From a virus: a stretch of DNA of 64,000 bases. The translations under genes and the position numbers were made by a program. The first letter of the stretch is position 1, and each line of letters opens with the position of its first letter. The notes beneath the pieces were generated by a model. It ran no database searches, was not told where the DNA came from, and worked only from the letters and a program-made list of their open reading frames with translations. Shown here one piece after another: positions 1 to 5,825 of this stretch. The stretch covers positions 1 through 64,000 of the IMG/VR virus record IMGVR_UViG_3300030000_000007; one strand, given 5' to 3'.

Positions 1-75
1 CATACCTACATAAAATTTACCCGTAACTTTACAAGTTGTTTTGTAGATGAAATGGTACTTCTTTTGTTTTGACAT
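1..75 (-). CDS. GIY-YIG homing endonuclease, N-terminal fragment (cut by window edge)
   Basis: The first 25 codons of a gene running off the left edge. The start, MSKQKKYHFIYKTTCKVTGKF, is nearly the same at DNA level as the start of the GIY-YIG gene at 36444-37109. The Y-IY...YVG pattern is the first part of the GIY-YIG nuclease fold. A strong ribosome site (TAGGAGG) and a TATAAATA box lie just upstream, followed by the 3' end of a tRNA-Arg gene. The rest of the protein is outside the window. Confidence 0.85.
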   Translation of the reverse strand, partial: MSKQKKYHFIYKTTCKVTGKFYVGM

Positions 76-97
76 ATTAGTTTCCTCCTATAAAATT

Positions 98-105
98 TAT
101 TTATA
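98..105 (-). promoter_or_regulatory. T4-type late promoter box
   Basis: TATAAATA on the minus strand, 23 bp upstream of the endonuclease start at 75. It matches the T4 late (gp55-dependent) promoter consensus. Confidence 0.55.
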
Positions 106-131
106 GGAATCTGCCAAAATGTCGATATGTA

Positions 132-199
132 CCGTCTGCGGGAATCGAACCCACGTCATAAGCTTCGCAGGCTTATATATTTTCCACTATACGAAGACG
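132..199 (-). tRNA. tRNA-Arg(GCG)
   Basis: Acceptor CGTCTTC/GCAGACG (one mismatch), anticodon stem TAAGC/GCTTA with loop CTGCGAA, T-arm GTGGG-TTCGATT-CCCGC. No CCA is encoded: the 3' end runs into the conserved leader of the endonuclease gene at 1-75. The short D-arm lowers confidence. Confidence 0.75.
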
Positions 200-200
200 A

Positions 201-371
201 TAAATTTGTTTAAGAAGATTGGATTTGTGACTTCGACATCACGTTCACCAACTTGTCTTCCCCGTAAGAGGGTTTGGAGCGTTCAGTATACGTCACCCAA
301 CTGACTTGATCCTTGACATCGATACGTGACCTCCATACCGATTGCTGTTCTACCAGCTGCTTCTAATTCTT
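201..371. other. Inter-tRNA gap with no confident gene
   Basis: D-arm-like (AGCAGCTGGTAGAAC on the minus strand) and T-arm-like fragments can be seen, but no complete cloverleaf can be folded by eye. It may be a decayed or interrupted tRNA. Confidence 0.35.
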
Positions 372-448
372 TGGTGCCCGTCCTCGGATTCGAACCGAGA
401 ACCATCAGATTTTAAATCTAACCGCACTACCAATTAGCGTAGACGGGC
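372..448 (-). tRNA. tRNA-Leu(TAA), class I shape
   Basis: Acceptor GCCCGTC/GACGGGC, A73 and CCA encoded; anticodon stem TTAGA/TCTGA, loop TTTAAAA. The variable loop is only 5 nt (TGGTT), whereas bacterial tRNA-Leu normally has a long variable arm. Shares its D-arm with the tRNAs at 457 and 2391. Confidence 0.85.
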
Positions 449-456
449 TTATTATT

Positions 457-533
457 TGGTACCTTCGGGCGGATTCGAACCCCCAACCAACAGTTTCTAA
501 AACTATCCGCACTACCAATTAGCGTACGAAGGC
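457..533 (-). tRNA. tRNA-Leu(TAG), class I shape
   Basis: Anticodon stem ATAGT/ACTGT, loop TTTAGAA; A73 and CCA encoded; short variable loop. T-stem has one G-G mismatch. Same D-arm (CGCTAATTGGTAGTGCGG) as 372 and 2391. Confidence 0.83.
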
Positions 534-540
534 AAGTATT

Positions 541-619
541 TGGCGGGCAGCGTAGGATTCGAACCTACATTAACTGAATTTGGAGTCCAGGTTCTTGCCA
601 ATTAGACGATGAGCTACCC
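541..619 (-). tRNA. tRNA-Trp(CCA)
   Basis: Acceptor GGGTAGC/GCTGCCC, G73 as expected for Trp, CCA encoded; anticodon loop CTCCAAA in stem CTGGA/TTCAG. Its loop is one base from that of the CTA tRNA at 20034. Confidence 0.88.
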
Positions 620-627
620 ATAATATT

Positions 628-698
628 TGGACCCGCGTAGAGGAATCGAACCTCTCCTTTAGGGCTTAGAAGACCCACAGCGTTCCATCAGACGCGAG
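628..698 (-). tRNA. tRNA-Arg(TCT)
   Basis: Acceptor CTCGCGT/ACGCGGG, CCA encoded, loop CTTCTAA. The outer anticodon-stem pair is T-T and the discriminator is T, both unusual. Confidence 0.8.
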
Positions 699-705
699 AT
701 AATTT

Positions 706-778
706 TGGCACCCCTAGTAGGAATCAAACCTACATGTACCTGTTTCAAAGACAGGACCGATGTTCATATCATAGAGGA
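706..778 (-). tRNA. tRNA-Gln(TTG), copy 1
   Basis: Anticodon stem CCTGT/ACAGG with loop CTTTGAA; T-arm GTAGG-TTTGATT-CCTAC; G73 and CCA. Acceptor TCCTCTA/TAGGGGT has a mismatch at the first pair. Confidence 0.82.
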
Positions 779-784
779 ATAAAA

Positions 785-859
785 TGGCAGGGGATGAAGG
801 AATCGAACCTTCTCACACTGGGTCAAAGCCAGTTATCTGCTCCAATCGATTTATCCCCT
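785..859 (-). tRNA. tRNA-Gln(TTG), copy 2
   Basis: Perfect acceptor AGGGGAT/ATCCCCT, G73, CCA; anticodon stem ACTGG/CCAGT, loop CTTTGAC. Differs widely from copy 1, so not a recent duplication. Confidence 0.88.
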
Positions 860-865
860 ATTGTT

Positions 866-940
866 TGGCCCCACCTATAGGATTTGAACCTACACCTTTA
901 CCTTTTCACGGTAACGCTCTTTCTTTTAAGCTACGACGGG
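866..940 (-). tRNA. tRNA-Phe(GAA), copy 1 of 4
   Basis: Anticodon stem TTACC/GGTAA, loop GTGAAAA; T-arm GTAGG-TTCAAAT-CCTAT; CCA encoded. Acceptor is partly wobble-paired. Confidence 0.78.
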
Positions 941-948
941 TATAATTC

Positions 949-1025
949 TGGTGCAACCTGTTGGATCTGCCCCAACGACACCCGACTTTTCAGGCCGGTG
1001 CTCTACTAGACTGAGCTAAGGTTGC
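949..1025 (-). tRNA. tRNA-Phe(GAA), copy 2 of 4, odd T-loop
   Basis: Perfect acceptor GCAACCT/AGGTTGC, A73, CCA; loop CTGAAAA in stem CCGGC/GTCGG. The T-loop is GGCAGAT instead of TTCGAAT although the T-stem GTTGG/CCAAC is intact. Confidence 0.8.
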
Positions 1026-1035
1026 AAAATGTTTT

Positions 1036-1111
1036 TGGTGCCTCCGTACGGAATCGAACCGTCTCCTCAAGCTCTTCAGGCTCACGTACGCCCCAGCTAT
1101 ACGACAGAGGC
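1036..1111 (-). tRNA. tRNA-Phe(GAA), copy 3 of 4
   Basis: Acceptor GCCTCTG/CGGAGGC, A73, CCA; loop CTGAAGA with a wobble-rich stem TGAGC/GCTTG. Confidence 0.78.
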
Positions 1112-1121
1112 AAAATAATAT

Positions 1122-1197
1122 TGGTGCAACCTACTGGGATCGAACCAGTTCATCTGGTGTTTCAAGCCAGCGTAATGACCACATTTACTAAGGTTGC
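1122..1197 (-). tRNA. tRNA-Phe(GAA), copy 4 of 4
   Basis: Acceptor GCAACCT/AGGTTGC, same as copy 2; anticodon stem CTGGC/ACCAG (C-A at its base), loop TTGAAAC; T-arm CTGG-TTCGATC-CCAG; CCA encoded. Confidence 0.75.
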
Positions 1198-1202
1198 TTA
1201 AT

Positions 1203-1276
1203 TGGTGCCCAATTGCAGAATCGAACTGCAATCCACGGATTACAAAACCGTTATACTACCATTGTACTAAAAGGGC
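1203..1276 (-). tRNA. tRNA-Thr(TGT), copy 1
   Basis: Anticodon arm ACGGT-TTTGTAA-TCCGT, T-arm TTGCAG-TTCGATT-CTGCAA, CCA encoded; lower part of the acceptor is mismatched. Confidence 0.78.
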
Positions 1277-1351
1277 ATATGACAACAAAAAATATACTAA
1301 GGGGGAAAATCTTAAAAGGATAACCCTATGTAAAACCGGTTGTCAATAATT

Positions 1352-1426
1352 TGGTACTGCTACGGGGAGTTGAACCCCGCTCTCCACCTTGAAAGGGTAG
1401 CGACCTTACCGATAGTCGATAGCAGC
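1352..1426 (-). tRNA. tRNA-Glu(TTC), copy 1
   Basis: Acceptor GCTGCTA/TAGCAGT, CCA encoded; anticodon stem CTACC/GGTGG, loop CTTTCAA; T-arm GCGGG-TTCAACT-CCCGT. Confidence 0.83.
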
Positions 1427-1437
1427 ATGTATTTGGA

Positions 1438-1503
1438 TAAGAGCATTGATCCAGTTGGCATTTGCTGTGGTGTCAATGAGCTCAGCCCCGAGCACGACTC
1501 TTA
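1438..1503 (-). other. Three-way-junction tRNA-like structure
   Basis: Outer stem TAAGAG/CTCTTA encloses a GCTC/GAGC hairpin and an ATTGA/TCAAT arm with a large loop. The size and layout resemble a tRNA, but no T-loop or anticodon arm is present. Confidence 0.4.
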
Positions 1504-1509
1504 ATTTAT

Positions 1510-1584
1510 TGGTGCTCCTTAGACGAATCGAACGCCTGATCACTGATTACGAAACAGTTGTAGTAACCACTATACTAAAAGAGC
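1510..1584 (-). tRNA. tRNA-Thr(CGT)
   Basis: Anticodon arm ACTGT-TTCGTAA-TCAGT; T-arm CAGGCG-TTCGATT-CGTCT; CCA encoded. Confidence 0.8.
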
Positions 1585-1588
1585 AAAT

Positions 1589-1768
1589 TTATTTCTGATA
1601 AACTGTTCTCTTTCCAATTATTTCTCCAGTACTGTTATTTTTAACAGTCACCGTTTGTTTGGAAACATTTGTAGAAAGAGTAGTTTCGGCATCTTTAGGG
1701 TTGTACATACCTCTAAGTTTTAAAGGTTTTCCTGTAACAACACCTGAAAATAAATCTTTAAGTTTCAT
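1589..1768 (-). CDS. Small basic hypothetical protein, 59 aa
   Basis: MKLKDLFSGVVTGKPLKLRG... ending in GKRTVYQK. ATG is preceded by GGAG at good spacing and, 19 bp upstream, a TATAAATA box (1787-1794). Lys-rich, no recognised family. It lies between tRNA-Thr and tRNA-Asn genes, so it is probably a late-expressed small protein read through the tRNA array. Confidence 0.7.
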   Translation of the reverse strand: MKLKDLFSGVVTGKPLKLRGMYNPKDAETTLSTNVSKQTVTVKNNSTGEIIGKRTVYQK

Positions 1769-1786
1769 CTTTATACTCCAAAGATG

Positions 1787-1794
1787 TATTTATA
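1787..1794 (-). promoter_or_regulatory. T4-type late promoter box
   Basis: TATAAATA, 18 bp before the ATG of the 59-aa gene; spacing suits a late promoter plus a short leader. Confidence 0.6.
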
Positions 1795-1799
1795 ATTGT

Positions 1800-1885
1800 T
1801 GGCTCCGCGGGTAGGGATCGAACCTACGATTACCTTTCGGTGACTGGTTAACAGCCAGCTGCATTACCTCTCTGCGCACCACGGA
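1800..1885 (-). tRNA. tRNA-Asn(GTT), long variable arm
   Basis: Acceptor TCCGTGG/CCGCGGA, G73, CCA as in bacterial Asn; loop CTGTTAA in stem GCTGG/CCAGT. The variable region is about 15 nt with an ACC-GAAA-GGT hairpin, which is not normal for Asn. Confidence 0.82.
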
Positions 1886-1892
1886 ATAAAAT

Positions 1893-1970
1893 TGGCTGAC
1901 CGTCCAGGAATCGAACCCGGCTTATTTTCCGTTAACAGCGGAACGCCTACACCTTGTTTGCTTACGGTCA
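1893..1970 (-). tRNA. tRNA-Asn(GTT), copy 2
   Basis: Perfect acceptor TGACCGT/ACGGTCA, G73, CCA; anticodon arm TTCCG-CTGTTAA-CGGAA; T-arm CCGGG-TTCGATT-CCTGG. Confidence 0.85.
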
Positions 1971-1976
1971 ATATTG

Positions 1977-2053
1977 TGGGGAGTTCGACGGGTATCGATC
2001 CCGCTCTACCAGTTTCACAGACTAGGGTGCTAAACCTTTACACTACGAACTCC
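1977..2053 (-). tRNA. tRNA-His(GTG), copy 1
   Basis: Eight-pair acceptor GGAGTTCG/CGAACTCC, i.e. G(-1) paired with C73, the hallmark of tRNA-His; loop CTGTGAA; CCA encoded. Confidence 0.9.
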
Positions 2054-2061
2054 ATAAATTT

Positions 2062-2138
2062 TGGTCAGTACGGCGGGCCTCGAACCCGCATATTCTAGTT
2101 TCCAAAACTAGTCGACGTCCACTTGTCACCACGTACTG
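2062..2138 (-). tRNA. tRNA-Pro(TGG), copy 1
   Basis: Perfect acceptor CAGTACG/CGTACTG, A73, CCA; anticodon arm CTAGT-TTTGGAA-ACTAG. Confidence 0.88.
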
Positions 2139-2143
2139 AAATC

Positions 2144-2218
2144 TGGGCGGACGGGATGGAATCAAACCATCGAAATCTCATTCACCGTGAGATATGTTAT
2201 CACTACATTACACGCCGC
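2144..2218 (-). tRNA. tRNA-His(GTG), copy 2, weak acceptor
   Basis: Anticodon arm TCTCA-CGGTGAA-TGAGA, T-arm GATGG-TTTGATT-CCATC, C73 and CCA. Only about five of eight acceptor pairs form, so it may be decaying. Confidence 0.65.
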
Positions 2219-2227
2219 ATAAATTGG

Positions 2228-2301
2228 TGGTCAGTGTAGGAGGAATCGAACCTCCGCATCAAGCTTCCAAAACTCGAGGACTACCATTATCCCATACACT
2301 G
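2228..2301 (-). tRNA. tRNA-Pro(TGG), copy 2
   Basis: Perfect acceptor CAGTGTA/TACACTG, A73, CCA; loop TTTGGAA in stem CGAGT/GCTTG. Confidence 0.86.
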
Positions 2302-2307
2302 AAAATT

Positions 2308-2382
2308 TGGTCTCGGTGGGGTGAATCGAACACCCGACGACTACGTCCCAAACGTAGCGACATACCACTTGCCTACACCGAG
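2308..2382 (-). tRNA. tRNA-Pro(TGG), copy 3
   Basis: Acceptor CTCGGTG/CACCGAG, A73, CCA; anticodon arm CTACG-TTTGGGA-CGTAG. Confidence 0.88.
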
Positions 2383-2390
2383 ATTTAAAT

Positions 2391-2467
2391 TGGTACCCCT
2401 GGTTGGATTCGAACCTACAACCAGAACCTTTTGAGGATTCCCGCACTACCAATTAGCGTACAGGGGC
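2391..2467 (-). tRNA. tRNA-Leu(CAA), class I shape
   Basis: Anticodon arm GAATC-CTCAAAA-GGTTC, short variable loop, A73 and CCA. D-arm identical to the TAA and TAG tRNAs at 372 and 457, so the three form one family. Confidence 0.83.
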
Positions 2468-2472
2468 ATTAT

Positions 2473-2637
2473 TTACATTGCTACTAATTGAGCTTTAAGT
2501 TCAGCTATTTCTCTTGTTTTAGCTGGAACGTTGATCTCAGTAGCAGAAGATTTCTTTTGTAGAGATAGTCGAAGATCAGTTTCCGATTGTGTAATACGTT
2601 CTTGGATTTTAGCTTTCTTCTTTTCTACCTTTGACAT
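2473..2637 (-). CDS. Small charged helical protein, 54 aa
   Basis: MSKVEKKKAKIQERITQSETDLRLSLQKK... with KTREIAELKAQL at the end; predicted all-helical, coiled-coil-like, Lys/Glu-rich. The start is chosen at the ATG with an AGGAG site 8 bp away; a longer in-frame reading upstream only translates the tRNA-Cys gene. No known family. Confidence 0.7.
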   Translation of the reverse strand: MSKVEKKKAKIQERITQSETDLRLSLQKKSSATEINVPAKTREIAELKAQLVAM

Positions 2638-2656
2638 TTTATATCTCCTATTTATC

Positions 2657-2730
2657 TGGAACTCCTCTAGAGAATCGAACTCTATTAAGTGGGTTTGCAA
2701 TCCACCGCCTATCCAACTGGCTCGAGAAGC
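2657..2730 (-). tRNA. tRNA-Cys(GCA)
   Basis: Acceptor GCTTCTC/GAGGAGT with T73, the Cys discriminator; loop TTGCAAA; T-arm TAGAG-TTCGATT-CTCTA; CCA encoded. Confidence 0.88.
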
Positions 2731-2758
2731 ATAATTTTTAAATGTTCACATTTAATTT

Positions 2759-2833
2759 TGGTGGGTCTCCCGAGACTCGAACTCGGTTCTAGCTGCTTAA
2801 GAGGCAGTGCTTCACCATCAAAGTTTGAAACCC
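2759..2833 (-). tRNA. tRNA-Lys(CTT)
   Basis: Acceptor GGGTTTC/GAGACCC, A73, CCA; loop CTCTTAA in stem ACTGC/GCAGC (one mismatch). Confidence 0.83.
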
Positions 2834-2840
2834 ATAACTA

Positions 2841-2882
2841 ACAAGCAGTGGAAGATCCAATCCTCACCATAACACTGCTTAA
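2841..2882 (-). other. Hairpin between tRNA-Lys genes
   Basis: AAGCAGTG/CACTGCTT, 8 bp stem with a 22-nt loop. No T-tail, so not an obvious terminator; it could be a tRNA that has lost its arms or a processing signal. Confidence 0.4.
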
Positions 2883-2884
2883 CT

Positions 2885-2958
2885 TGGTAGGACTCCACGG
2901 TACTGACCCGTGTTCTGAAGGTTAAAGGCCTCCTGCATCACTTTAATGCTTGAATCCC
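2885..2958 (-). tRNA. tRNA-Lys(TTT), odd T-loop
   Basis: Anticodon arm GGAGG-CCTTTAA-CCTTC; acceptor GGGATTC/GAGTCCT, A73, CCA. T-stem CACGG/CCGTG is perfect but its loop is GTCAGTA. Confidence 0.8.
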
Positions 2959-2965
2959 ATATTTT

Positions 2966-3040
2966 TGGCGCGACATGGGGGAATCGAACCCCCGTCTCCG
3001 ACTAGACAGGCCGGGATAATAACCATTATATGAATGCCGC
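2966..3040 (-). tRNA. tRNA-Asp(GTC)
   Basis: Acceptor GCGGCAT/ATGTCGC, G73, CCA; loop CTGTCTA; T-arm GGGGG-TTCGATT-CCCCC. Confidence 0.87.
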
Positions 3041-3184
3041 ATGAATTTGACCAACCGACTAAATTGGGATTCTTACCCCGTTGTTTCTCAATATCACTAC
3101 TGACGCTGTTAATCACAGCAAAGATGATCATCGGCGGGAGACCATCTAACATTTACTTTGTGGCTCTTGCTTTCCACTTGATTT
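3041..3184. other. Inter-tRNA gap, nothing recognised
   Basis: No RBS-supported ORF and no full cloverleaf. A short GCTG/CAGC hairpin is present near 3105-3120. Confidence 0.3.
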
Positions 3185-3258
3185 TGGTAGGATGTAATGG
3201 AGTTGAACCATTGTAGCAGCGTTATCAGCACTGTATTCTACCGTTGAATTAACATCCC
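3185..3258 (-). tRNA. tRNA-Ile(GAT), copy 1
   Basis: Acceptor GGGATGT/ACATCCT, A73, CCA; anticodon arm CAGTG-CTGATAA-CGCTG. Confidence 0.86.
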
Positions 3259-3261
3259 ATT

Positions 3262-3335
3262 TGGTAGCCCCGGCTGGAATTGAACCAGCATCTATCGATT
3301 ATCGGTCGATTGCTCTACCACTGAGCTACAGGGCC
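3262..3335 (-). tRNA. tRNA-Ile(GAT), copy 2
   Basis: Acceptor GGCCCTG/CGGGGCT, A73, CCA; anticodon arm ATCGA-CCGATAA-TCGAT; D-arm GCTCAGTGGTAGAGC. Confidence 0.88.
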
Positions 3336-3380
3336 ATAACTACGACAGTCAAGCTCTAATTGCTCTGTGTGGTTCAGTTA

Positions 3381-3650
3381 TCAAAAATTCAAATAATCAC
3401 AAATTGAACCAATAGTTCTACGATCAGTTAAGTGATCAAGTAAAGCTAAATGCATTAATGCTTTTGGAACATGGTGATCAAATTCTTCATCAGATTTATC
3501 TAATGCAGCAGCTAAAGATGCAACAGCCTTACGTGTTAATTCTCTTACTGAATCTGCATTACAGTTCAATCTGTGACATACCTGAAGATCATCTGGTAAT
3601 GTGTATTGACCAATTTCAGTATCAGTCATTAATTTAATCGGTTTATGCAT
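3381..3650 (-). CDS. Hypothetical protein, 89 aa
   Basis: MHKPIKLMTDTEIGQYTLPDDLQ... followed by a helical stretch with DHHVPKALMHLALLDHL. Preceded by AGGAG 8 bp from the ATG. No recognised family, no signal peptide or membrane segment. Sits alone between two tRNA blocks. Confidence 0.75.
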   Translation of the reverse strand: MHKPIKLMTDTEIGQYTLPDDLQVCHRLNCNADSVRELTRKAVASLAAALDKSDEEFDHHVPKALMHLALLDHLTDRRTIGSICDYLNF

Positions 3651-3695
3651 TGAAATTCTCCTAATTAATAGGAGTATTTATCATAAACACTGTTT

Positions 3696-3774
3696 TGGCT
3701 CCGTGTGAGGGAATCGAACCCACCTAGTCATTGATTAACAGTCAAGTCCTTGCACCTTGCTTGAATTTCACGGA
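3696..3774 (-). tRNA. tRNA-Asn(GTT), copy 3
   Basis: Loop CTGTTAA in stem TTGA/TCAA (outer pair mismatched), T-arm GTGGG-TTCGATT-CCCTC, G73, CCA; last acceptor pair A-A. Confidence 0.8.
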
Positions 3775-3782
3775 ATATTAGT

Positions 3783-3832
3783 GCTAGCCACGAGTGACAG
3801 CTAGCGTTAGATATCGTCTTGTTACTGATATC
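3783..3832. repeat. Two palindromic hairpins downstream of an endonuclease gene
   Basis: GCTAGC...GCTAGC and GATATC...GATATC inverted pairs stand side by side after the stop of the GIY-YIG gene. They may protect the 3' end or process the transcript. Confidence 0.4.
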
Positions 3833-3835
3833 CAA

Positions 3836-4504
3836 TCATTTTTGTCTTGATATTTTTCTACCTTTTATCCAACCTAAATCAAGATATTTTTGAAGGTCAT
3901 TAGCTAAAACATTTTTATATACACCATCTAAACTTACACCAAACCTTTTAACTTTATATTGAGAATTTTTTTCTCCCATTTGTGCAATAGAAACACTTTT
4001 TGCTATTTTTATTTTTGTTTCTTCTGAATGTTTTTTACCACTGAAAGTATCATGTTTGATTTTTCCATTGAGATGCAATATTTTCATTCTTTCACTTGAA
4101 AGTAATGACATTTTAGTTCTGAATGAATCATCAGTCCATTCATTTTTTAATCTGTTAGATGCAAGTGTTCTACGTTCTAAATTTACCCAACCTAAAAGTG
4201 AACTCTCAGAGGTTTGACCACCTTCACCACCGTATTTCAAATTGATATTAAGTGGATCTTTTAGTAAATCTTCATTTACAATTTCTCGTTCTCTCTCAGC
4301 TAGAGATTTTCTATCCTCACAATACTCAACAATTTCTCTTACGTGGTTCTCATCGCCATATTTAGCTCTTGAGTAACCCAAAATTTTCCCTGATCCAATG
4401 TAACCATCTTCTAGGTTATCTGTTGAATGCATACCTACATAGAACTTTCCTGTTACAGTGCAAGTTGTTTTATAGATGTAATGGTACTTCTTTTGTTTTG
4501 ACAT
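3836..4504 (-). CDS. GIY-YIG homing endonuclease
   Basis: 222 aa. Residues 5-95 form the GIY-YIG nuclease (YHYIYKTT...KFYVGMHS, then GYIGSG, R and E of REIVE), as in segment-type (Seg) endonucleases of T4-like phages. Residues about 155-170 (KKHSEETKIKIAKS) are a NUMOD3 DNA-binding motif. Such enzymes cut tRNA-rich loci of related phages and spread by gene conversion. Strong TAGGAGG site and a TATAAATA box upstream; the leader is shared with the genes at 1-75 and 36444-37109. Confidence 0.92.
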   Translation of the reverse strand: MSKQKKYHYIYKTTCTVTGKFYVGMHSTDNLEDGYIGSGKILGYSRAKYGDENHVREIVEYCEDRKSLAEREREIVNEDLLKDPLNINLKYGGEGGQTSESSLLGWVNLERRTLASNRLKNEWTDDSFRTKMSLLSSERMKILHLNGKIKHDTFSGKKHSEETKIKIAKSVSIAQMGEKNSQYKVKRFGVSLDGVYKNVLANDLQKYLDLGWIKGRKISRQK

Positions 4505-4521
4505 ATGGTTTCCTCCTATTT

Positions 4522-4529
4522 TATTTATA
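4522..4529 (-). promoter_or_regulatory. T4-type late promoter box
   Basis: TATAAATA 18 bp upstream of the GIY-YIG start codon. Confidence 0.6.
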
Positions 4530-4554
4530 GGAATCTGCCAAAATGTCGATGTGC

Positions 4555-4623
4555 ATCACGTACGGGTACTGCCCCCGTTCCTATTGGTTGAAAGCCAATT
4601 GACCAGCTTCTAGTCTTACGTGA
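4555..4623 (-). tRNA. tRNA-Glu(TTC), copy 2, no CCA, odd T-loop
   Basis: Perfect acceptor TCACGTA/TACGTGA and anticodon arm ATTGG-CTTTCAA-CCAAT. T-stem ACGGG/CCCGT carries loop GGCAGTA. The 3' end lacks CCA and merges with the leader of the neighbouring endonuclease gene. Confidence 0.8.
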
Positions 4624-4632
4624 TATAAATTT

Positions 4633-4709
4633 TGGCAGGGGAAGAGAGACTCGAACTCCCAACCATCGGATTTGGAATCCGCTGCTCTGCCAATTAGAGC
4701 TACTCCCCT
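4633..4709 (-). tRNA. tRNA-Trp(CCA), copy 2
   Basis: Acceptor AGGGGAG/TTCCCCT, G73, CCA, loop TTCCAAA, close to the E. coli tRNA-Trp pattern. Its first 10 nt overlap the end of the HNH gene. Confidence 0.88.
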
Positions 4710-5191
4710 TTATATTTCTGATTATAAAAATCTGTATCGACTCTCATAATCCATTTTCCAACTTTTTGTGGGGTTATCTGAAGCATTTCAGATACTTTTT
4801 GTACCCATCCCCGTTTATCAAAATTAATAGATGGATCATTTTTAATTTGTAACCATCGTTCTCTATCTTTTTCTCTTTTCACATATCGATAATCATTCTT
4901 AGCTGTTCCTACATTCTTTTTACCGATTATATTCTTACCGGCATATGAATCAGTTTGTGCATGGCAATTAGGGCAAAGAAATCGTAAATTTTCTATTCTG
5001 TTATCATTAAATACCCCATTGATGTGATCTAAGTGAAGAGATAAATATTTACCCTCCCAAACTCCATCATTTTTACATTCAGCACATTCATACTTTATTA
5101 TCTTTTCATCAATGAGACGAAATTTTAAAGCATGTCTTGCATAAGTACTATTTTCTTTTAGAACTAAATCTAATGATATTTTTGTTTTCAT
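4700..5191 (-). CDS. HNH homing endonuclease
   Basis: 163 aa. CxxC (YECAEC, residues 34-39) and LHLDHINGVFNDNRIENLRFLCPNCHAQT (residues 52-80) are the zinc-bound HNH core. The C-terminal part (VSEMLQITPQKVGKW) looks like a helix-turn-helix. It ends in TAG and its last codons overlap the 5' acceptor strand of tRNA-Trp. Confidence 0.9.
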   Translation of the reverse strand: MKTKISLDLVLKENSTYARHALKFRLIDEKIIKYECAECKNDGVWEGKYLSLHLDHINGVFNDNRIENLRFLCPNCHAQTDSYAGKNIIGKKNVGTAKNDYRYVKREKDRERWLQIKNDPSINFDKRGWVQKVSEMLQITPQKVGKWIMRVDTDFYNQKYKGE

Positions 5192-5217
5192 TTCGAACCT
5201 TTATAAAGTATTTCTAT

Positions 5218-5225
5218 TATTTATA
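5218..5225 (-). promoter_or_regulatory. T4-type late promoter box
   Basis: TATAAATA 27 bp upstream of the HNH gene start. Confidence 0.5.
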
Positions 5226-5464
5226 GAGGTTCGATTTATTCTAAAATAAACTTCGAATTACACAGGATTCTGGCCAGAGCCTTGCAAGATATTATCGATG
5301 TTCATTTTAGAATAACTCCTCACATGAAGAGTTATTCACCAAATTTATTGCCTTTGTCGCACTTACTCTACCTAAAGACTACTCGGTAGTATCATAGCGG
5401 TCCGGTTTTTGTTTACTCGGTATTCCTAAACCGAGGGTTCCAAAGTTTCACAACTTCGAGGTAA
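5226..5464 (-). other. Non-coding region with several hairpins
   Basis: No ORF with a ribosome site. Hairpins: GAATAACTC/GAGTTATTC (9 bp), ACTAC/GTAGT, and CTCGGT/ACCGAG. The spacing suggests a structured untranslated or small RNA lying downstream of a terminator. Confidence 0.4.
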
Positions 5465-5492
5465 TAAAAAAGGGAACCTTTTGAGTTCCCTT
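5465..5492 (-). terminator. Rho-independent terminator
   Basis: Stem AAGGGAAC/GTTCCCTT followed on the minus strand by a six-T run. Ends the transcription unit that contains the 39-aa gene. Confidence 0.8.
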
Positions 5493-5515
5493 AGTATTTT
5501 CAGAATCACATTAAG

Positions 5516-5635
5516 TTATTCTGTACTAAGGGCCTTTTTAGGTTTAAAATTAGGTTCATCACGTTCAATACGTGTGACTATATCATGGCATTGTTGCCAT
5601 AAATTAGTCATTGTATTAATCGTTACTGTCTTCAT
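5516..5635 (-). CDS. Small hypothetical protein, 39 aa
   Basis: MKTVTINTMTNLWQQCHDIVTRI... ATG preceded by GAGG; a terminator follows directly. Two early-type promoters stand upstream. Its position as a lone first gene behind strong promoters suggests an early host-takeover peptide (inference). Confidence 0.6.
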   Translation of the reverse strand: MKTVTINTMTNLWQQCHDIVTRIERDEPNFKPKKALSTE

Positions 5636-5748
5636 TTCAATTTTCCTCTATTTAATTCGTTGATATAATTATATATAGAATTTCTCAAAAAAGTAATCTT
5701 TTTGATAACCTGTTTAAAAATCTTTCTAAGTAATTATTTGATAGAGTA

Positions 5749-5778
5749 ATTATAACATCAACTCTATCAAAAGTAAAC
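5749..5778 (-). promoter_or_regulatory. T4-early-like promoter
   Basis: GTTTAC, 18 bp, TATAAT on the minus strand, reading into the 39-aa gene. Confidence 0.65.
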
Positions 5779-5825
5779 AGTTTTAAAATTTAATTTTCTC
5801 TACCATTTAATTATTCGATAGAGTA

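Noticed and set aside
1892-2388. Plus-strand ORFs of 60-70 aa across the tRNA array
   Set aside because: They only translate tRNA genes backwards (RPGIEPG-type peptides come from the T-loop complement). No ribosome sites.
2943-3152. 69-aa minus-strand ORF over tRNA-Asp
   Set aside because: It translates the tRNA and the gap next to it; no start signals.
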